Shown: positions 1-8,265, counted from the stretch's first letter. The stretch is DNA of 64,000 bases from Ramlibacter pinisoli (GCF_009758015.1 NZ_WSEL01000003.1:62001-126000), one strand, 5' to 3'. Program-made: numbers and translations. The notes: generated by a model not told the origin, from the letters alone.

Positions 1-795
1 GCGCGGGTGCCGCGCCATGACGCCGTCGAAGATGAGGTGCGAGACCGCCACCGTCGAATCGAGCGGGTTGCCGATGACGTTGTTGAAGTAGTGGTTGGTC
101 AGGCGGTCGGCCTGCGTCCAGCCCAGCGGGTGCATGAACAGCAGGATGCCCAGCTCCTCGCAGCGGGCAAAGAACTTGTCCAAGCCCAGGCTGGGATCGG
201 TGAGGTTCTTGCCGTTGACGTTGGTGCAGATCTCCACGCCGCGCAGGCCGAGGTTCTTCACCGCGTGGTCGAGCTCGCGCACGGCCAGCTGCGCATCCTG
301 CAGCGGGACCGAGCCCAGGCCCACGAAGCGGTCCGGGGTGTCGGCCACCACCTTCGCGATGCCCTCGTTGACCTCGCGCGCCAGCTGCGCCCCGAGGTCC
401 GGCTCGGTGAAATAGAAGAAGTGGTACGGCGCCGGGCACACCGCCTGGATGTCCACGCCCATGCGGTCCATGTCGCGCAGCCGCTCCTTCACGCCGGTGA
501 GCTTGGGCGCGCGGGTGGCCATCTGCTTGACGTTGGTCTCGCGCGTGAGCGCGTTGGCGAACACCGTGGTCGGGTCGTGCTGCGCGGCGTTGAGGTGCGC
601 CGTCCTGGCGTTCACCTCCGGGTTCAGGTAGTGGCAGTGCAGGTCGACCACCTTGGCCTTGCCCTTGCGGTCGCGCGCCACGGTGCGCCGGGGTGCGGCG
701 CTGGCCTTGGCGCTGGCAGCGCGGGTGGCCGCGGCGGACCGCGGGCCGTGGTCGTGCGTGGGATCGGTACAGGCAGGGGAACAGGTGTAGAACAA
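1..795 (-). CDS. Amidohydrolase-2 family (ACMSD-like) metal-dependent hydrolase/decarboxylase, C-terminus outside window
   Basis: This is the N-terminal 265 codons of an amidohydrolase of the aminocarboxymuconate-semialdehyde-decarboxylase type; the 3' end lies beyond the window edge. The frame shows the metal-binding HxH motif in DLHCHYLNPE (about residues 51-60), preceded by a charged Ala/Arg-rich leader. Family-typical stretches follow, such as MDRMGVDIQAVCPAPYHF and LLFMHPLGWTQADRL, the latter with a further metal/active-site His. I chose a TTG start at 795 because AGGAG lies five bases upstream and no ATG fits. Family members decarboxylate or hydrolyse aromatic-ring-cleavage intermediates; the substrate here is unknown. 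It is divergent from a hydroxyisobutyrate-dehydrogenase-like gene, so the two probably belong to one catabolic locus. The family is clear, the exact reaction is not. Confidence 0.85.
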   Translation of the reverse strand, partial: MFYTCSPACTDPTHDHGPRSAAATRAASAKASAAPRRTVARDRKGKAKVVDLHCHYLNPEVNARTAHLNAAQHDPTTVFANALTRETNVKQMATRAPKLTGVKERLRDMDRMGVDIQAVCPAPYHFFYFTEPDLGAQLAREVNEGIAKVVADTPDRFVGLGSVPLQDAQLAVRELDHAVKNLGLRGVEICTNVNGKNLTDPSLGLDKFFARCEELGILLFMHPLGWTQADRLTNHYFNNVIGNPLDSTVAVSHLIFDGVMARHPR

Positions 796-871
796 GGCGT
801 CTCCTGGTTGTTGTCGGACGGACCGTCGCCCTGCCGCATGCGGGTATGTCCCCGCGCCGCCGGGCTCCTTG

Positions 872-887
872 TTGATCTTAAGATCAA
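872..887. promoter_or_regulatory. Perfect 16-bp palindrome, probable operator
   Basis: TTGATCTTAAGATCAA is a perfect 16-bp palindrome in the 116-bp gap between the divergent amidohydrolase (TTG start at 795) and the dehydrogenase (ATG at 912). It ends 24 bases before the dehydrogenase start. Such a site in a divergent catabolic promoter suits a dimeric repressor (GntR or MarR class). The regulator gene is not adjacent in this window, so its identity is unknown. Confidence 0.6.
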
Positions 888-911
888 TTCATCCGCACCA
901 TGGAGAAGACC

Positions 912-1802
912 ATGCAGATCGGCATCGCAGGCACCGGCAAGATGGGCAGCGCGATCGCGAAGCGCCTGCTGGCCACCGGCCACCCGGTCGTGGCCTGGAA
1001 CCGCACCCGTGAGCGGGCGCAACCCGTGCTGGACGCCGGGGCGGCCTGGGCCGAGACGCCGGCAGCGCTGGCCTCGGAGGCCGACTTGGTCATCACCATG
1101 GTCAGCGACGACGCCGCGCTGGAAGCGGTGCACTTCGGCCCCGACGGCCTGCTGGCCGGCCGCGTCGACGGGCGGCTGTTCATCGACATGAGCACGGTGG
1201 CACCCGACACCCAGCGCAGCGTGGGCCGGCGCGTGCTGGCGGCCGGTGCGCGCTACCTCGAATGCCCGGTGGGCGGCAGCGTCGGCCCGGCGTCGCAGGG
1301 CAAGCTGCTCGGCTTCGCCGGCGGCGATGCGCAGGACGTCGAGCGCGCCCGGCCGGTGCTGGAGCAGTTGTGCCGCCGGCTCGAGCACGTGGGCGGCTTC
1401 GGCGCCGGCGCCACCATGAAGCTGGCCATCAACCTGCCGCTGCTGGTGTACTGGCAGACACTGTCGGAGGCGCTGTCGCTGCTGCAGCCGCTGGGCCTGG
1501 ACCCCGCCCGTGTGGTCGACATCCTGGCCGACACCTCCGGCGGCCCCAACATGCTCAAGGTGCGCGGGCCCATGATCGCGCAGGCGCTGGCCGGGCGCGC
1601 CACCGGCGAGGTGACGGTCGACGTCGCCACCATGCGCAAGGACGTGCGGGCGATGCTGGCGCAGGCCGACGCCACGCGGTACCGCCTGCCCCTCACCTCG
1701 CAACTGCTGCAGACGCTGGAGCAGGCCGGCCGCGCCGGCCTGGACGGCGCGGATTGCACGCAGGTGCCGGTGTGGTGGTTGGCGGCCGCGGGGAAGGCGT
1801 GA
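912..1802 (+). CDS. NAD(P)-dependent beta-hydroxyacid dehydrogenase (3-hydroxyisobutyrate dehydrogenase family)
   Basis: A 296-residue cytosolic oxidoreductase of the 3-hydroxyisobutyrate dehydrogenase superfamily. It opens directly with the Rossmann dinucleotide motif GIAGTGKMG. The substrate-binding signature GGSVGPASQGKL and the catalytic lysine region (GAGATMKLAINL, around residues 165-175) are present. I chose the ATG at 912 because GGAG sits six bases upstream, which the ATG at 900 lacks. It is divergent from an ACMSD-like amidohydrolase, which suggests oxidation of a short hydroxy-acid in the same pathway. A second, only distantly similar member lies at 6574-7551. Family assignment is firm; the substrate is unknown. 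Confidence 0.9.
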   Translation: MQIGIAGTGKMGSAIAKRLLATGHPVVAWNRTRERAQPVLDAGAAWAETPAALASEADLVITMVSDDAALEAVHFGPDGLLAGRVDGRLFIDMSTVAPDTQRSVGRRVLAAGARYLECPVGGSVGPASQGKLLGFAGGDAQDVERARPVLEQLCRRLEHVGGFGAGATMKLAINLPLLVYWQTLSEALSLLQPLGLDPARVVDILADTSGGPNMLKVRGPMIAQALAGRATGEVTVDVATMRKDVRAMLAQADATRYRLPLTSQLLQTLEQAGRAGLDGADCTQVPVWWLAAAGKA

Positions 1803-1859
1803 ATCGCCCAGGCATCCGGCTCCGCAACAGGCCGCGCACGAGCCGCGTTCAGGGGGTGG

Positions 1860-2028
1860 ATTGCGGGTCAAGCCCGCAATGACGGGGGATGACAAGGCGT
1901 CATGCTGGACTTGATCCGGCATCCAGCTCCGGAAACAGGCCGCGCATGAACCGCGTTCAAGGGATGGATTGCGGGTCAAGCCCGCAATGACGGGGAGAAG
2001 GTGAACGGATTGCGGTCAAGGCCGCAAT
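1860..2028. repeat. REP-like intergenic palindromes (three units)
   Basis: Three short palindromes of one family occur in a 257-bp stretch after the dehydrogenase gene. Two have arms ATTGCGGG/CCCGCAAT around a TCAAG loop (1860-1880 and 1968-1988), and the third is a shorter variant at 2009-2028. The flanks of the first two units are also similar (GCCGCGCAYGARCCGCGTTC followed by GGATGGATTGCGGG). Related units recur at 17.8, 25.5 and 37.0 kb. These look like non-coding REP elements, which could also act as transcript-end hairpins. Confidence 0.75.
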
Positions 2029-2059
2029 GACGAAGCAAGGGCCAGAGTCGCGACCAGTC

Positions 2060-2332
2060 CCCTTCTCGATCAAGCAGAGCCTGTCCACGCGGCAGGCGGT
2101 GCCTGGCAGGGCCGATTTTGGGGACGGCCGTCTCAGGCGGGCCGGGGCGGAGCGCGCGTCAGCGCGCATCGTGAACTGACTCCGGCTCATTGTCTGAACG
2201 GAGAGTGCGTAGCACTCGCAGTGAGTTGGAGCCGGCAAGCCCCGGCCTGCGCTCGAGACGGCGCAGTCGGCGCAAGCGAAGCGACGCGCCGACCGGCACC
2301 GCATGAGGCCCTGCCAGGCACCGCCTGCCGCG
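2060..2332 (+). mobile_element. MITE-like element, copy 1, with perfect 26-bp terminal inverted repeats
   Basis: A non-coding element of about 245 bp is bounded by perfect 26-bp terminal inverted repeats at 2088-2113 and 2307-2332 (outer ends CGCGGCAGGCGGTGCC and its complement). Homology to the second copy at 17428-17697, which is in reverse orientation, extends a further 28 bp beyond the left repeat (2060-2087). The interior holds additional complementary arms around GTGAACTGACTCCGGCTCA and GTGAGTTGGAGCCGGC, so the transcript could fold into a long branched hairpin. It encodes no plausible protein. Bases 2333-2416, up to the cobW-like gene, show nothing recognisable. Confidence 0.75.
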
Positions 2333-2416
2333 TCCCACCACTCTCGCAAACTCCGGTGCCACTACCCACTCCCAGCGGACCCGGGCGATCCACCACTTAC
2401 CCGGCCCCGGCGAAGG

Positions 2417-3457
2417 TCACCCCGCCGCCTCCACCACCGCATCCATCAGCTTGCGGATCGTCTGCGCCTCGATGCGGCGCGTGATGAACACCAGCCGGGT
2501 GTCGGTGTCGTCGCTGGGCCAGCGGTCCAGCTCCACCGGCTCGTGGAAGACGTGCTGCACGCCCTGCACCACCACCGGCTTGCCGTCGACGTTGACGATG
2601 CCCTTGACGCGCAGCAGGTCGGGCCCGCGCAGGCTGGTCAGCAGCTCCATGGCGGAGGTGAAGGCGGTCCAGGTGAAGGGCTTGGCGAAGCGCAGCGACA
2701 GCGTCTTGATCGACGCATCGTGCAGCGCCGAGCGCGGGGCCAGCGTGCGTTCGCCACCCGACCCCTCGCCCTGCAGCGGCTCGCCCAGGAAGCTGAGCGT
2801 GGCCGCCCCGGCGCGGGCGCTGCCCAGGCCCAGGCCCATGAGTTCGTGCGGGTCGATCTCGCCGTGCAGCAGGCTGGAGACCCGGGCGCCCGGGTTGATG
2901 TCGGCGACCGTCGCCGTGAGAGCCTCCAGCGCGCCCGGCGGCGCCAGGTCGGTCTTGGTGACGAACACCCGGTCGGCCAGCGCGATCTGCTTGACGGCCT
3001 CAGGCTGGGACTGGATCTGCCCTGGCCCGTTGACGGCATCCAGCAGCGTGACCACGCCGTCCAGGCGGTAGTGCGTGGCCAGCATGGTGTCGCTGGACAG
3101 TGTCTGCACCACGGGCGCGGGGTCGGCCAGCCCGGTGGTCTCGATGACGACGCGGTCGAACTGCACCATCTGGCCGCTGCGGCGCTGGCCGAACAGCTCG
3201 CGCAGGGTGTCCTGCAGGTCGGTCCGCACGCTGCAGCAGATGCAGCCGTTGGCCAGCAGCGCCACGTTCTCGGACGCCATGGTCACGATGTCGTGGTCGA
3301 TGCCGATCTCGCCGATCTCGTTGATGACGACGGCCACCCGGTTCATGTCCGGGTGCCGCACGAGTTTGGACAGCAGGGTCGTCTTGCCGCTGCCAAGGAA
3401 ACCGGTGAGCAGCGTGACCGGCAGCTTGCCGGCCAGCGGGTCGCGGGCGGTGGTCAC
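2417..3457 (-). CDS. CobW/COG0523-family GTP-binding metallochaperone
   Basis: A 346-residue P-loop GTPase of the CobW/YjiA/ZNG1 group, which insert or deliver metals (mostly zinc or cobalt) to client proteins. Visible motifs are Walker A GFLGSGKT (19-26), the metal-binding CICC (72-75), the switch-like ETTGLADP (about 110) and the guanine-specificity TKTD (about 167). A CobW_C domain covers the last ~100 residues. It lies one base downstream of the LVIVD-repeat gene, so the two are probably co-transcribed. No Zur-like site was recognised and the client protein is unknown. Length is normal for the family. Confidence 0.93.
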   Translation of the reverse strand: MTTARDPLAGKLPVTLLTGFLGSGKTTLLSKLVRHPDMNRVAVVINEIGEIGIDHDIVTMASENVALLANGCICCSVRTDLQDTLRELFGQRRSGQMVQFDRVVIETTGLADPAPVVQTLSSDTMLATHYRLDGVVTLLDAVNGPGQIQSQPEAVKQIALADRVFVTKTDLAPPGALEALTATVADINPGARVSSLLHGEIDPHELMGLGLGSARAGAATLSFLGEPLQGEGSGGERTLAPRSALHDASIKTLSLRFAKPFTWTAFTSAMELLTSLRGPDLLRVKGIVNVDGKPVVVQGVQHVFHEPVELDRWPSDDTDTRLVFITRRIEAQTIRKLMDAVVEAAG

Positions 3458-3458
3458 G

Positions 3459-4703
3459 TCAGATCGTCATCTCCAGCGTGTACAGGCCGCCGGTGAAGCG
3501 GTCGACCGTGTACACCACCTGGCGTTCGTCGACGAACACGTCGTTGAGCTGCACCGCGCCGGCCGGCGACAGCTGGGGCGCGCCGGGCACGAAATAGGCG
3601 ATCTCCTCGACGCGGTACGGATCCCTGGTGTCGTACACGCGCACGCCGCCGTTGAAGAACGAGCCGACGATGATGGTGTCGGAGCGGAACGACGCCGGCC
3701 CGGGCAGGTTCTCGTGCAGGTTGTGCGCGCCGTAGCGGCCGCCGCGGCGCCCGAACACTTCCACCGGCGGCATCGGGAAGGTGCCGATGGGAACCGGGTT
3801 GGCCTCGCTGCGGGCGTCGAGCACCCAGACCAGCTTGGGCCAGTCGGCGCCGTCGTCCATGACGCACTCGTCGCTGACGATCCACAGGTTGCGTTCGAAC
3901 AGCGGCAGCACCGTGTGGGTGAAGCCGTTGAACGGCGGCGAGTGGTTCCACATCGACACCGGCTTCATGTTCGACAGGTCGGAGATGTCCAGCACGATGA
4001 GGCCACCGTCGATGTAGCCGATGAAGGCGCGGTCGGGCCGCTCGGGGTAGACGTTGGTGTTGTGGGTGCGGAAGCCCAGGTCGAACTTCTTGGGCAGCCG
4101 CGCCGGCGGCGGCGCAGCGTCGCCCTCGCGCGTGCCGGGGTACCACCAGCGCCCCACTTCGGTCGGCTTCGACGGGTTGGAAACGTCGAGCACGCGGTAG
4201 AACTGGTCGTCGAGCGGATTGCGCGGCTGGAAGTCGGGCGCGCCCGACGACATGTGGATGGTCTTGCCGTCGACGAACCACAGCGCGTGCACGCCGCGCG
4301 AGTGCGGGCCCGAGCAGTCGAAGTGCGAGATGAGGCGCGGGTTCTCGGGCACGCTGATGTCGAACAGGTCGACGCCGGCCGGCTGCAGGCCCACGGTCTG
4401 GGTCTGGTAGGCCACGGCCAGGAGGTTGCCCACCACGTCGAGCGAGTTGGAGCGCACCTTCATGTGCGGCAGCTCGGTCTGCACCACCATCTTCGGGTTG
4501 CGCGGGTCGCTGACGTCGACGCCGGTGAAGTTCTTGGGCGCCGCCTCGTGCGCCAGCCACAGGATGCGGCGGCCGTCGGGCGCGATCTGCATCGACATGC
4601 CCTCGCCCAGGCCGCCGAAGCCGGCCAGATCGTGCTGGGCCAGCAGCTTCATGTTGAGCGACAGCGACTGGTCGGCGCGCGAGGCGGTGGTGGTCTTGAG
4701 CAT
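3459..4703 (-). CDS. LVIVD-repeat beta-propeller-like protein
   Basis: A 414-residue protein made of repeated beta-rich units with the LVIVD-type pattern, for example GVDLFDISVPENPRLI, YRVLDVSNPSKPTEVG, LIVLDISDLSNMKPV and VRVYDTRDPYRVEEI. This pattern suggests a beta-propeller. No signal peptide is obvious, so it is probably cytoplasmic. An internal ATG (MKLLAQHDLAGFGG) 17 codons in is a possible alternative start. It is directly upstream of a CobW-type metallochaperone gene (one base apart), which raises the possibility that it binds metal, but no cluster of ligands is evident. Its function is unknown. Confidence 0.85.
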   Translation of the reverse strand: MLKTTTASRADQSLSLNMKLLAQHDLAGFGGLGEGMSMQIAPDGRRILWLAHEAAPKNFTGVDVSDPRNPKMVVQTELPHMKVRSNSLDVVGNLLAVAYQTQTVGLQPAGVDLFDISVPENPRLISHFDCSGPHSRGVHALWFVDGKTIHMSSGAPDFQPRNPLDDQFYRVLDVSNPSKPTEVGRWWYPGTREGDAAPPPARLPKKFDLGFRTHNTNVYPERPDRAFIGYIDGGLIVLDISDLSNMKPVSMWNHSPPFNGFTHTVLPLFERNLWIVSDECVMDDGADWPKLVWVLDARSEANPVPIGTFPMPPVEVFGRRGGRYGAHNLHENLPGPASFRSDTIIVGSFFNGGVRVYDTRDPYRVEEIAYFVPGAPQLSPAGAVQLNDVFVDERQVVYTVDRFTGGLYTLEMTI

Positions 4704-4820
4704 GAGGGAAAGTGGGGATGCTTCTTTATCGCTCGATCATATAGGCTGGGCTGGAGCAAGGTCTAGCACGGTTTTTTCCAGAACGGCGTGCGAGCACGCC
4801 AGCCACCGAAGGAGCGATCG

Positions 4821-5816
4821 ATGAGACACCCCTCGCCACGCCACCGGGTCAGCCGGCGTGCCTTGTGTTCCCTGGCCCTGGCCTGCCTGCCGCTGGCGGC
4901 GCTCCACGCGCAGGAGCCCTTCCCGAGCAAGCCCATCCGCCTGGTCGTCACCTACCCGGCCGGCGGCAGCTCCGACCTCATGGCCCGCATCATGGGCCAG
5001 AAGCTGAGCGAGCACTGGAAGCAACCGGTCGTCATCGAGAGCAAGCCGGGCGCGGCAGGCTCCATCGGCATGGAGTTCGCGGCCCGGCAGGCGCCCGACG
5101 GCTACAACTTCGTGATCGGCAACCTCGGCCCGGCGGCGGTCAACCCGCTGATCACCAAGGTGCCGTACAACATGGACAAGGACTTCATCCCGGTGGCCCT
5201 CACCGCCACCGGCCCCAACATCCTGGTGGTGCCCGCCAATTCGCCGTACAAGACTTTGGGCGAGCTGCTGGCGGCAGCCAAGGCCAAGCCGGGCGGCATC
5301 AGCTTCGGCACCAGCGGCGCCGGCAGCATGGCCCACCTGGGCGGCGAGCTGATCATGCGGCAGGCCAACGTGAGGATCACGCCGGTGCCGTACAAGGGCG
5401 GCGGCCAGGCCGTCAACGACCTGCTGGCCGGCCACCTCGACATGATGGTGGCCGATGCACTGCCGGTCTCGCAGTTCATCAAGACCAACCGGCTGCGTCC
5501 GCTGGCCATCAGCAGCGCCCAGCGCTCGGCGCTGTTCCCCGACATCCCGACCTTCGCCGAAGGCGGCCTCAACGGCCTGGTGGCCGAGAACTGGTGGGGC
5601 GTGTACCTGCCGGCCGGCACGCCCAAGGCGGTGGTCGACGCCTACCACGCGGCCCTGGTCAAGGTGATGGCCGACCCCGACCTGAAGGAGAAGTTCGCCG
5701 GCCTGGGCGTGGAGGCCATGGCGTCCACCCAGGCCGAGTTCCGCGCCTTCCTGGCCTCGGAACACGCGCGCTACAGCAAGCTGATCTCCGACAACAACAT
5801 CAAGGGCGACCAGTAG
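4821..5816 (+). CDS. Bug/TctC-family periplasmic tripartite-tricarboxylate-type binding protein
   Basis: A 331-residue solute-binding protein of the Bug (TctC) family, greatly expanded in Burkholderiales. It has a signal peptide (RRALCSLALACLPLAALHAQ, cleaved near residue 30), then EPFPSKPIRLVVTYPAGGSSD, the usual start of the mature Bug fold. Later motifs include PGAAGSIGMEFAARQAPDGY and VPYKGGGQAVNDLLAGHLD. I chose the ATG at 4821 because AAGGAG lies six bases upstream. No TctA/TctB membrane genes are adjacent, which is common for orphan Bug proteins. A TetR gene follows 13 bases later and may regulate it. The ligand is unknown, probably a carboxylate. Confidence 0.93.
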   Translation: MRHPSPRHRVSRRALCSLALACLPLAALHAQEPFPSKPIRLVVTYPAGGSSDLMARIMGQKLSEHWKQPVVIESKPGAAGSIGMEFAARQAPDGYNFVIGNLGPAAVNPLITKVPYNMDKDFIPVALTATGPNILVVPANSPYKTLGELLAAAKAKPGGISFGTSGAGSMAHLGGELIMRQANVRITPVPYKGGGQAVNDLLAGHLDMMVADALPVSQFIKTNRLRPLAISSAQRSALFPDIPTFAEGGLNGLVAENWWGVYLPAGTPKAVVDAYHAALVKVMADPDLKEKFAGLGVEAMASTQAEFRAFLASEHARYSKLISDNNIKGDQ

Positions 5817-5829
5817 AGGCGGCCCTGGC

Positions 5830-6570
5830 GTGACCACAGGCAAGAAAGCCACCCGCGGCGGCGCCAAGGCGCCCGCGCGGGCACCGCAGCGGCTGGCGCC
5901 GGCCGACCGCGAGCGGCAGATCCTCGACGGCGCCATCGCCTACTTCGCCGAGGCGGGCTTCTCGGGGCAGACGCGCGAGCTGTCCAAGCGCCTGGGCATC
6001 ACCCAGCCGCTGCTCTATCGCTACTTCGCCAGCAAGCAGGCGCTGATCGAGCGCGTGTACGACACCGTCTTCGCCGGCCGCTGGGACCCCGAGTGGATCG
6101 GCCTGGTCGAGGACCACTCGCTGCCGCTGCGCGAGCGGCTGGTGGAGTTCTACCGCCGCTACGCGCAGGCCACCCACCGGCCCGAGTGGATCCGCATCTA
6201 CCTGCATGCGGGGCTGTCCAACCCGGAGCTGAACCGCCGCTACATCCAGCTCGTGCGGCGCGAGCTGCTGCCCGCCATCTGCCGCGAGCTGCGGCGCGAA
6301 TGCGGCGTGGCCGCGCCCGACGTGCCGGTGTCCGAGGCCGAGATCGAGTTCGTCTGGACCCTGCACGGCGGCATCTTCTACCAGGCGGTGCGGCGCCACG
6401 TGTACAAGGCCCGCATCGGCGGCGACGTCCTGTCGCAGCTGGGCTTCGCGGTCGACAGCTTCCTGGCCGGCGCCAGGACGGTCTACCCGCGGCTGCTGGC
6501 CCAGCACGCGCCGCAGGCGCTGGAAGCGCCGGCACCGGCGCCGGTGCCGCGCCGCCGCAAGGCGGCCTGA
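5830..6570 (+). CDS. TetR-family transcriptional regulator
   Basis: A 246-residue one-component regulator. The N-terminal helix-turn-helix is clear: RQILDGAIAYFAEAGF, then RELSKRLGITQPLLYRYFASKQALIERVY (about residues 30-80), preceded by a basic Ala/Lys-rich tail. The C-terminal ligand-binding domain is less conserved, and the protein ends in a basic PRRRKAA. The start is GTG. It lies 13 bases after the Bug gene in the same direction and convergent with a dehydrogenase gene three bases beyond its stop. It probably controls one of these neighbours, but no operator was identified. Confidence 0.88.
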   Translation: MTTGKKATRGGAKAPARAPQRLAPADRERQILDGAIAYFAEAGFSGQTRELSKRLGITQPLLYRYFASKQALIERVYDTVFAGRWDPEWIGLVEDHSLPLRERLVEFYRRYAQATHRPEWIRIYLHAGLSNPELNRRYIQLVRRELLPAICRELRRECGVAAPDVPVSEAEIEFVWTLHGGIFYQAVRRHVYKARIGGDVLSQLGFAVDSFLAGARTVYPRLLAQHAPQALEAPAPAPVPRRRKAA

Positions 6571-6573
6571 GGC

Positions 6574-7551
6574 TCAGGCCTTGCGGCGTTTCGGCGCGCG
6601 CCGGGCGCCCGCCTTGCCGGGGCCGGCCCCCATCATGTGTTCCAGCACCGAGTAGACGGCGGCCGTGTCGTCCTGCGCATGGCCCAGCGCCATGGCGGCG
6701 TTGTAGATCGGCACGCAGGCGGCGAACAGCGGCGCGGCCGTGTCGGTGGCCAGCAGTGCCTCGTGGATCAGGCGCATGTCCTTCTGCCAGACCTCGACCT
6801 TCATGGTGGCCTGGCCCCAGCTGCGCTCGACCATCATCGGCCCGCGCACCTGCAGCATGCGCGAGCCGCCGGCGCCGTCGGCCACCACCTGCACCACCTG
6901 GGCCGGATCGAGGCCCGACCGCTCGCCCAGCAGGATGGCCTCGGCCGCCGACTGGTTGTGGATGGCCACCAGCAGGTTGGCCACCAGCTTCATGCGGATG
7001 CCGTTGCCGAAGCCACCGACGTCGTAGCGCACGCGGGCGAAGCCGTTGAACACCGCCGCCATGGAGGCGATGGCCTTGGCGTCGCCGCTGGCGTAGACGG
7101 CCAGGTCGCGCGTGCGGGCCTGGGCCCCGGTGCCCGACAGGGGGCAGTCGAGCAACGTGATGCCGGCGGCGGCCAGCGTGTCGCGCACCTGCACCTTGGC
7201 CGTCTCGGGCAGGGTGCTGGTCTCGGCCGCGACGAGTCCCTTGGCCTTCGCCGCGATGAGCTCGCGGGCGACCTGCTCCAGGGCCGCCACGCTGGGCAGC
7301 GACAGCACCAGGTGGCGGCACTGGCGTGCCACCTCGGTGGCGTTGTCGCACGGGATGCCACCGGCGCGCTGGAGCCCCTTGCGGGCAGCGGCCACCGGAT
7401 CGCAGCCGTAGACCTCGAAGCCGGCCTTGACCAGGTTGGCGGCCATGGCCGAGCCCATGATGCCCAGCCCGATGACGCCCACCCTGGGCGGGGCCGCGGT
7501 TGCCGCCTTGGGGTTGCCGGGAGTCTTCCTGCTTGCCGTCTTCGATGCCAT
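6574..7551 (-). CDS. NAD(P)-dependent beta-hydroxyacid dehydrogenase (3-hydroxyisobutyrate dehydrogenase family), second paralog
   Basis: A 325-residue oxidoreductase with an N-terminal Ala/Lys-rich extension of about 22 residues before the Rossmann motif RVGVIGLGIMGSAMAANL. The substrate-binding segment is LLDCPLSGTGAQARTRD, and the catalytic-lysine region is NGIRMKLVANLLVAIHNQ (about residue 190). It ends in a basic tail. It is convergent with the TetR gene. It differs clearly in sequence from the paralog at 912-1802, so this is not a recent duplication. It is probably a hydroxy-acid or tartronate-semialdehyde type enzyme; substrate unknown. Confidence 0.9.
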   Translation of the reverse strand: MASKTASRKTPGNPKAATAAPPRVGVIGLGIMGSAMAANLVKAGFEVYGCDPVAAARKGLQRAGGIPCDNATEVARQCRHLVLSLPSVAALEQVARELIAAKAKGLVAAETSTLPETAKVQVRDTLAAAGITLLDCPLSGTGAQARTRDLAVYASGDAKAIASMAAVFNGFARVRYDVGGFGNGIRMKLVANLLVAIHNQSAAEAILLGERSGLDPAQVVQVVADGAGGSRMLQVRGPMMVERSWGQATMKVEVWQKDMRLIHEALLATDTAAPLFAACVPIYNAAMALGHAQDDTAAVYSVLEHMMGAGPGKAGARRAPKRRKA

Positions 7552-7716
7552 CGTTGGGTCGCCGTGGGGAGTGGAGGATGGGCGATTGTGGGCGCGGCTC
7601 GACCGTGCGTGGGAGCGGGCAAATGCTGAGCCAGGGAATAAACCGGCAGTGGGCGTCGTTGGTCAGCAGACGGTTCGTTCCCGGCCGTCGCCAACGAACA
7701 ACCAGGAGATCACCTC

Positions 7717-8172
7717 ATGAAGTTCGCCGCCTCGTTCGCGATCGCCGCCCTCGCCGCCGCTGTCGCCGCGCCCGCCTCGGCGCAGTTCGCCAAGCCCGAA
7801 GACGCCGTGAAGTACCGCCAAAGTGTCATGTTCGTGATGTCGCAGCACGTGGCGCGCATCGGTGCGATGGTCAACGGCAAGGCGCCCTACGACGCCAAGG
7901 TGGCGGCCGACAACGCCGCGCTGGTGGCGGAGTTCGCCAAGCTGCCCTGGCCCGGCTTCGTGGCCGGCACCGACAAGATCGGCAACACCAAGGCCAAGCC
8001 CGAGATCTGGACCGACCAGGCGAAGTTCAAGGAGACCAACGAGAAGCTGGTGGCCGAGACCGAGAAGCTGTCTGCGGCCGCCAAGACCAACAACCTGGAC
8101 AACCTGAAGGCGGCGTTCTCCAGCACGGCGGACACCTGCAAGTCCTGCCACGACACGTTCCGAAACAAGTAA
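7717..8172 (+). CDS. Cytochrome c' family protein
   Basis: A 151-residue periplasmic c-type cytochrome. It has a Sec signal peptide (MKFAASFAIAALAAAVAAPASAQ) and a four-helix-type body beginning FAKPEDAVKYRQSVMFVMSQH. A single heme motif, CKSCH, lies ten residues from the C-terminus, the arrangement typical of cytochrome c' (class II). Members bind NO or serve as electron carriers; the function here is not shown. An AGGAG stands eight bases before the ATG. It stands alone between a divergent dehydrogenase and a downstream binding-protein gene. Confidence 0.9.
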   Translation: MKFAASFAIAALAAAVAAPASAQFAKPEDAVKYRQSVMFVMSQHVARIGAMVNGKAPYDAKVAADNAALVAEFAKLPWPGFVAGTDKIGNTKAKPEIWTDQAKFKETNEKLVAETEKLSAAAKTNNLDNLKAAFSSTADTCKSCHDTFRNK

Positions 8173-8265
8173 ACCCCGTCCTTCTCACAGGCGGATGTGG
8201 CGGCTGCCCCATCCGCCGGCTGCATCGACAGCCGCCCGACAGGCCCGAACTCGACAATCCGGGCC

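Noticed and set aside
7..1191. A plus-strand frame antisense to the amidohydrolase
   Set aside because: The minus-strand amidohydrolase has metal motifs and a ribosome binding site; the plus frame has His/Val/Arg-rich sequence with no homology.
1860..2028. Repeats as a possible CRISPR array
   Set aside because: Units are palindromes with irregular spacing and similar flanks, with no unique spacers and no cas genes nearby.
2088..2332. The MITE region as a tRNA or a protein-coding gene
   Set aside because: No tRNA cloverleaf consensus or anticodon arm is present, and the small frames within it are not conserved between the two copies.
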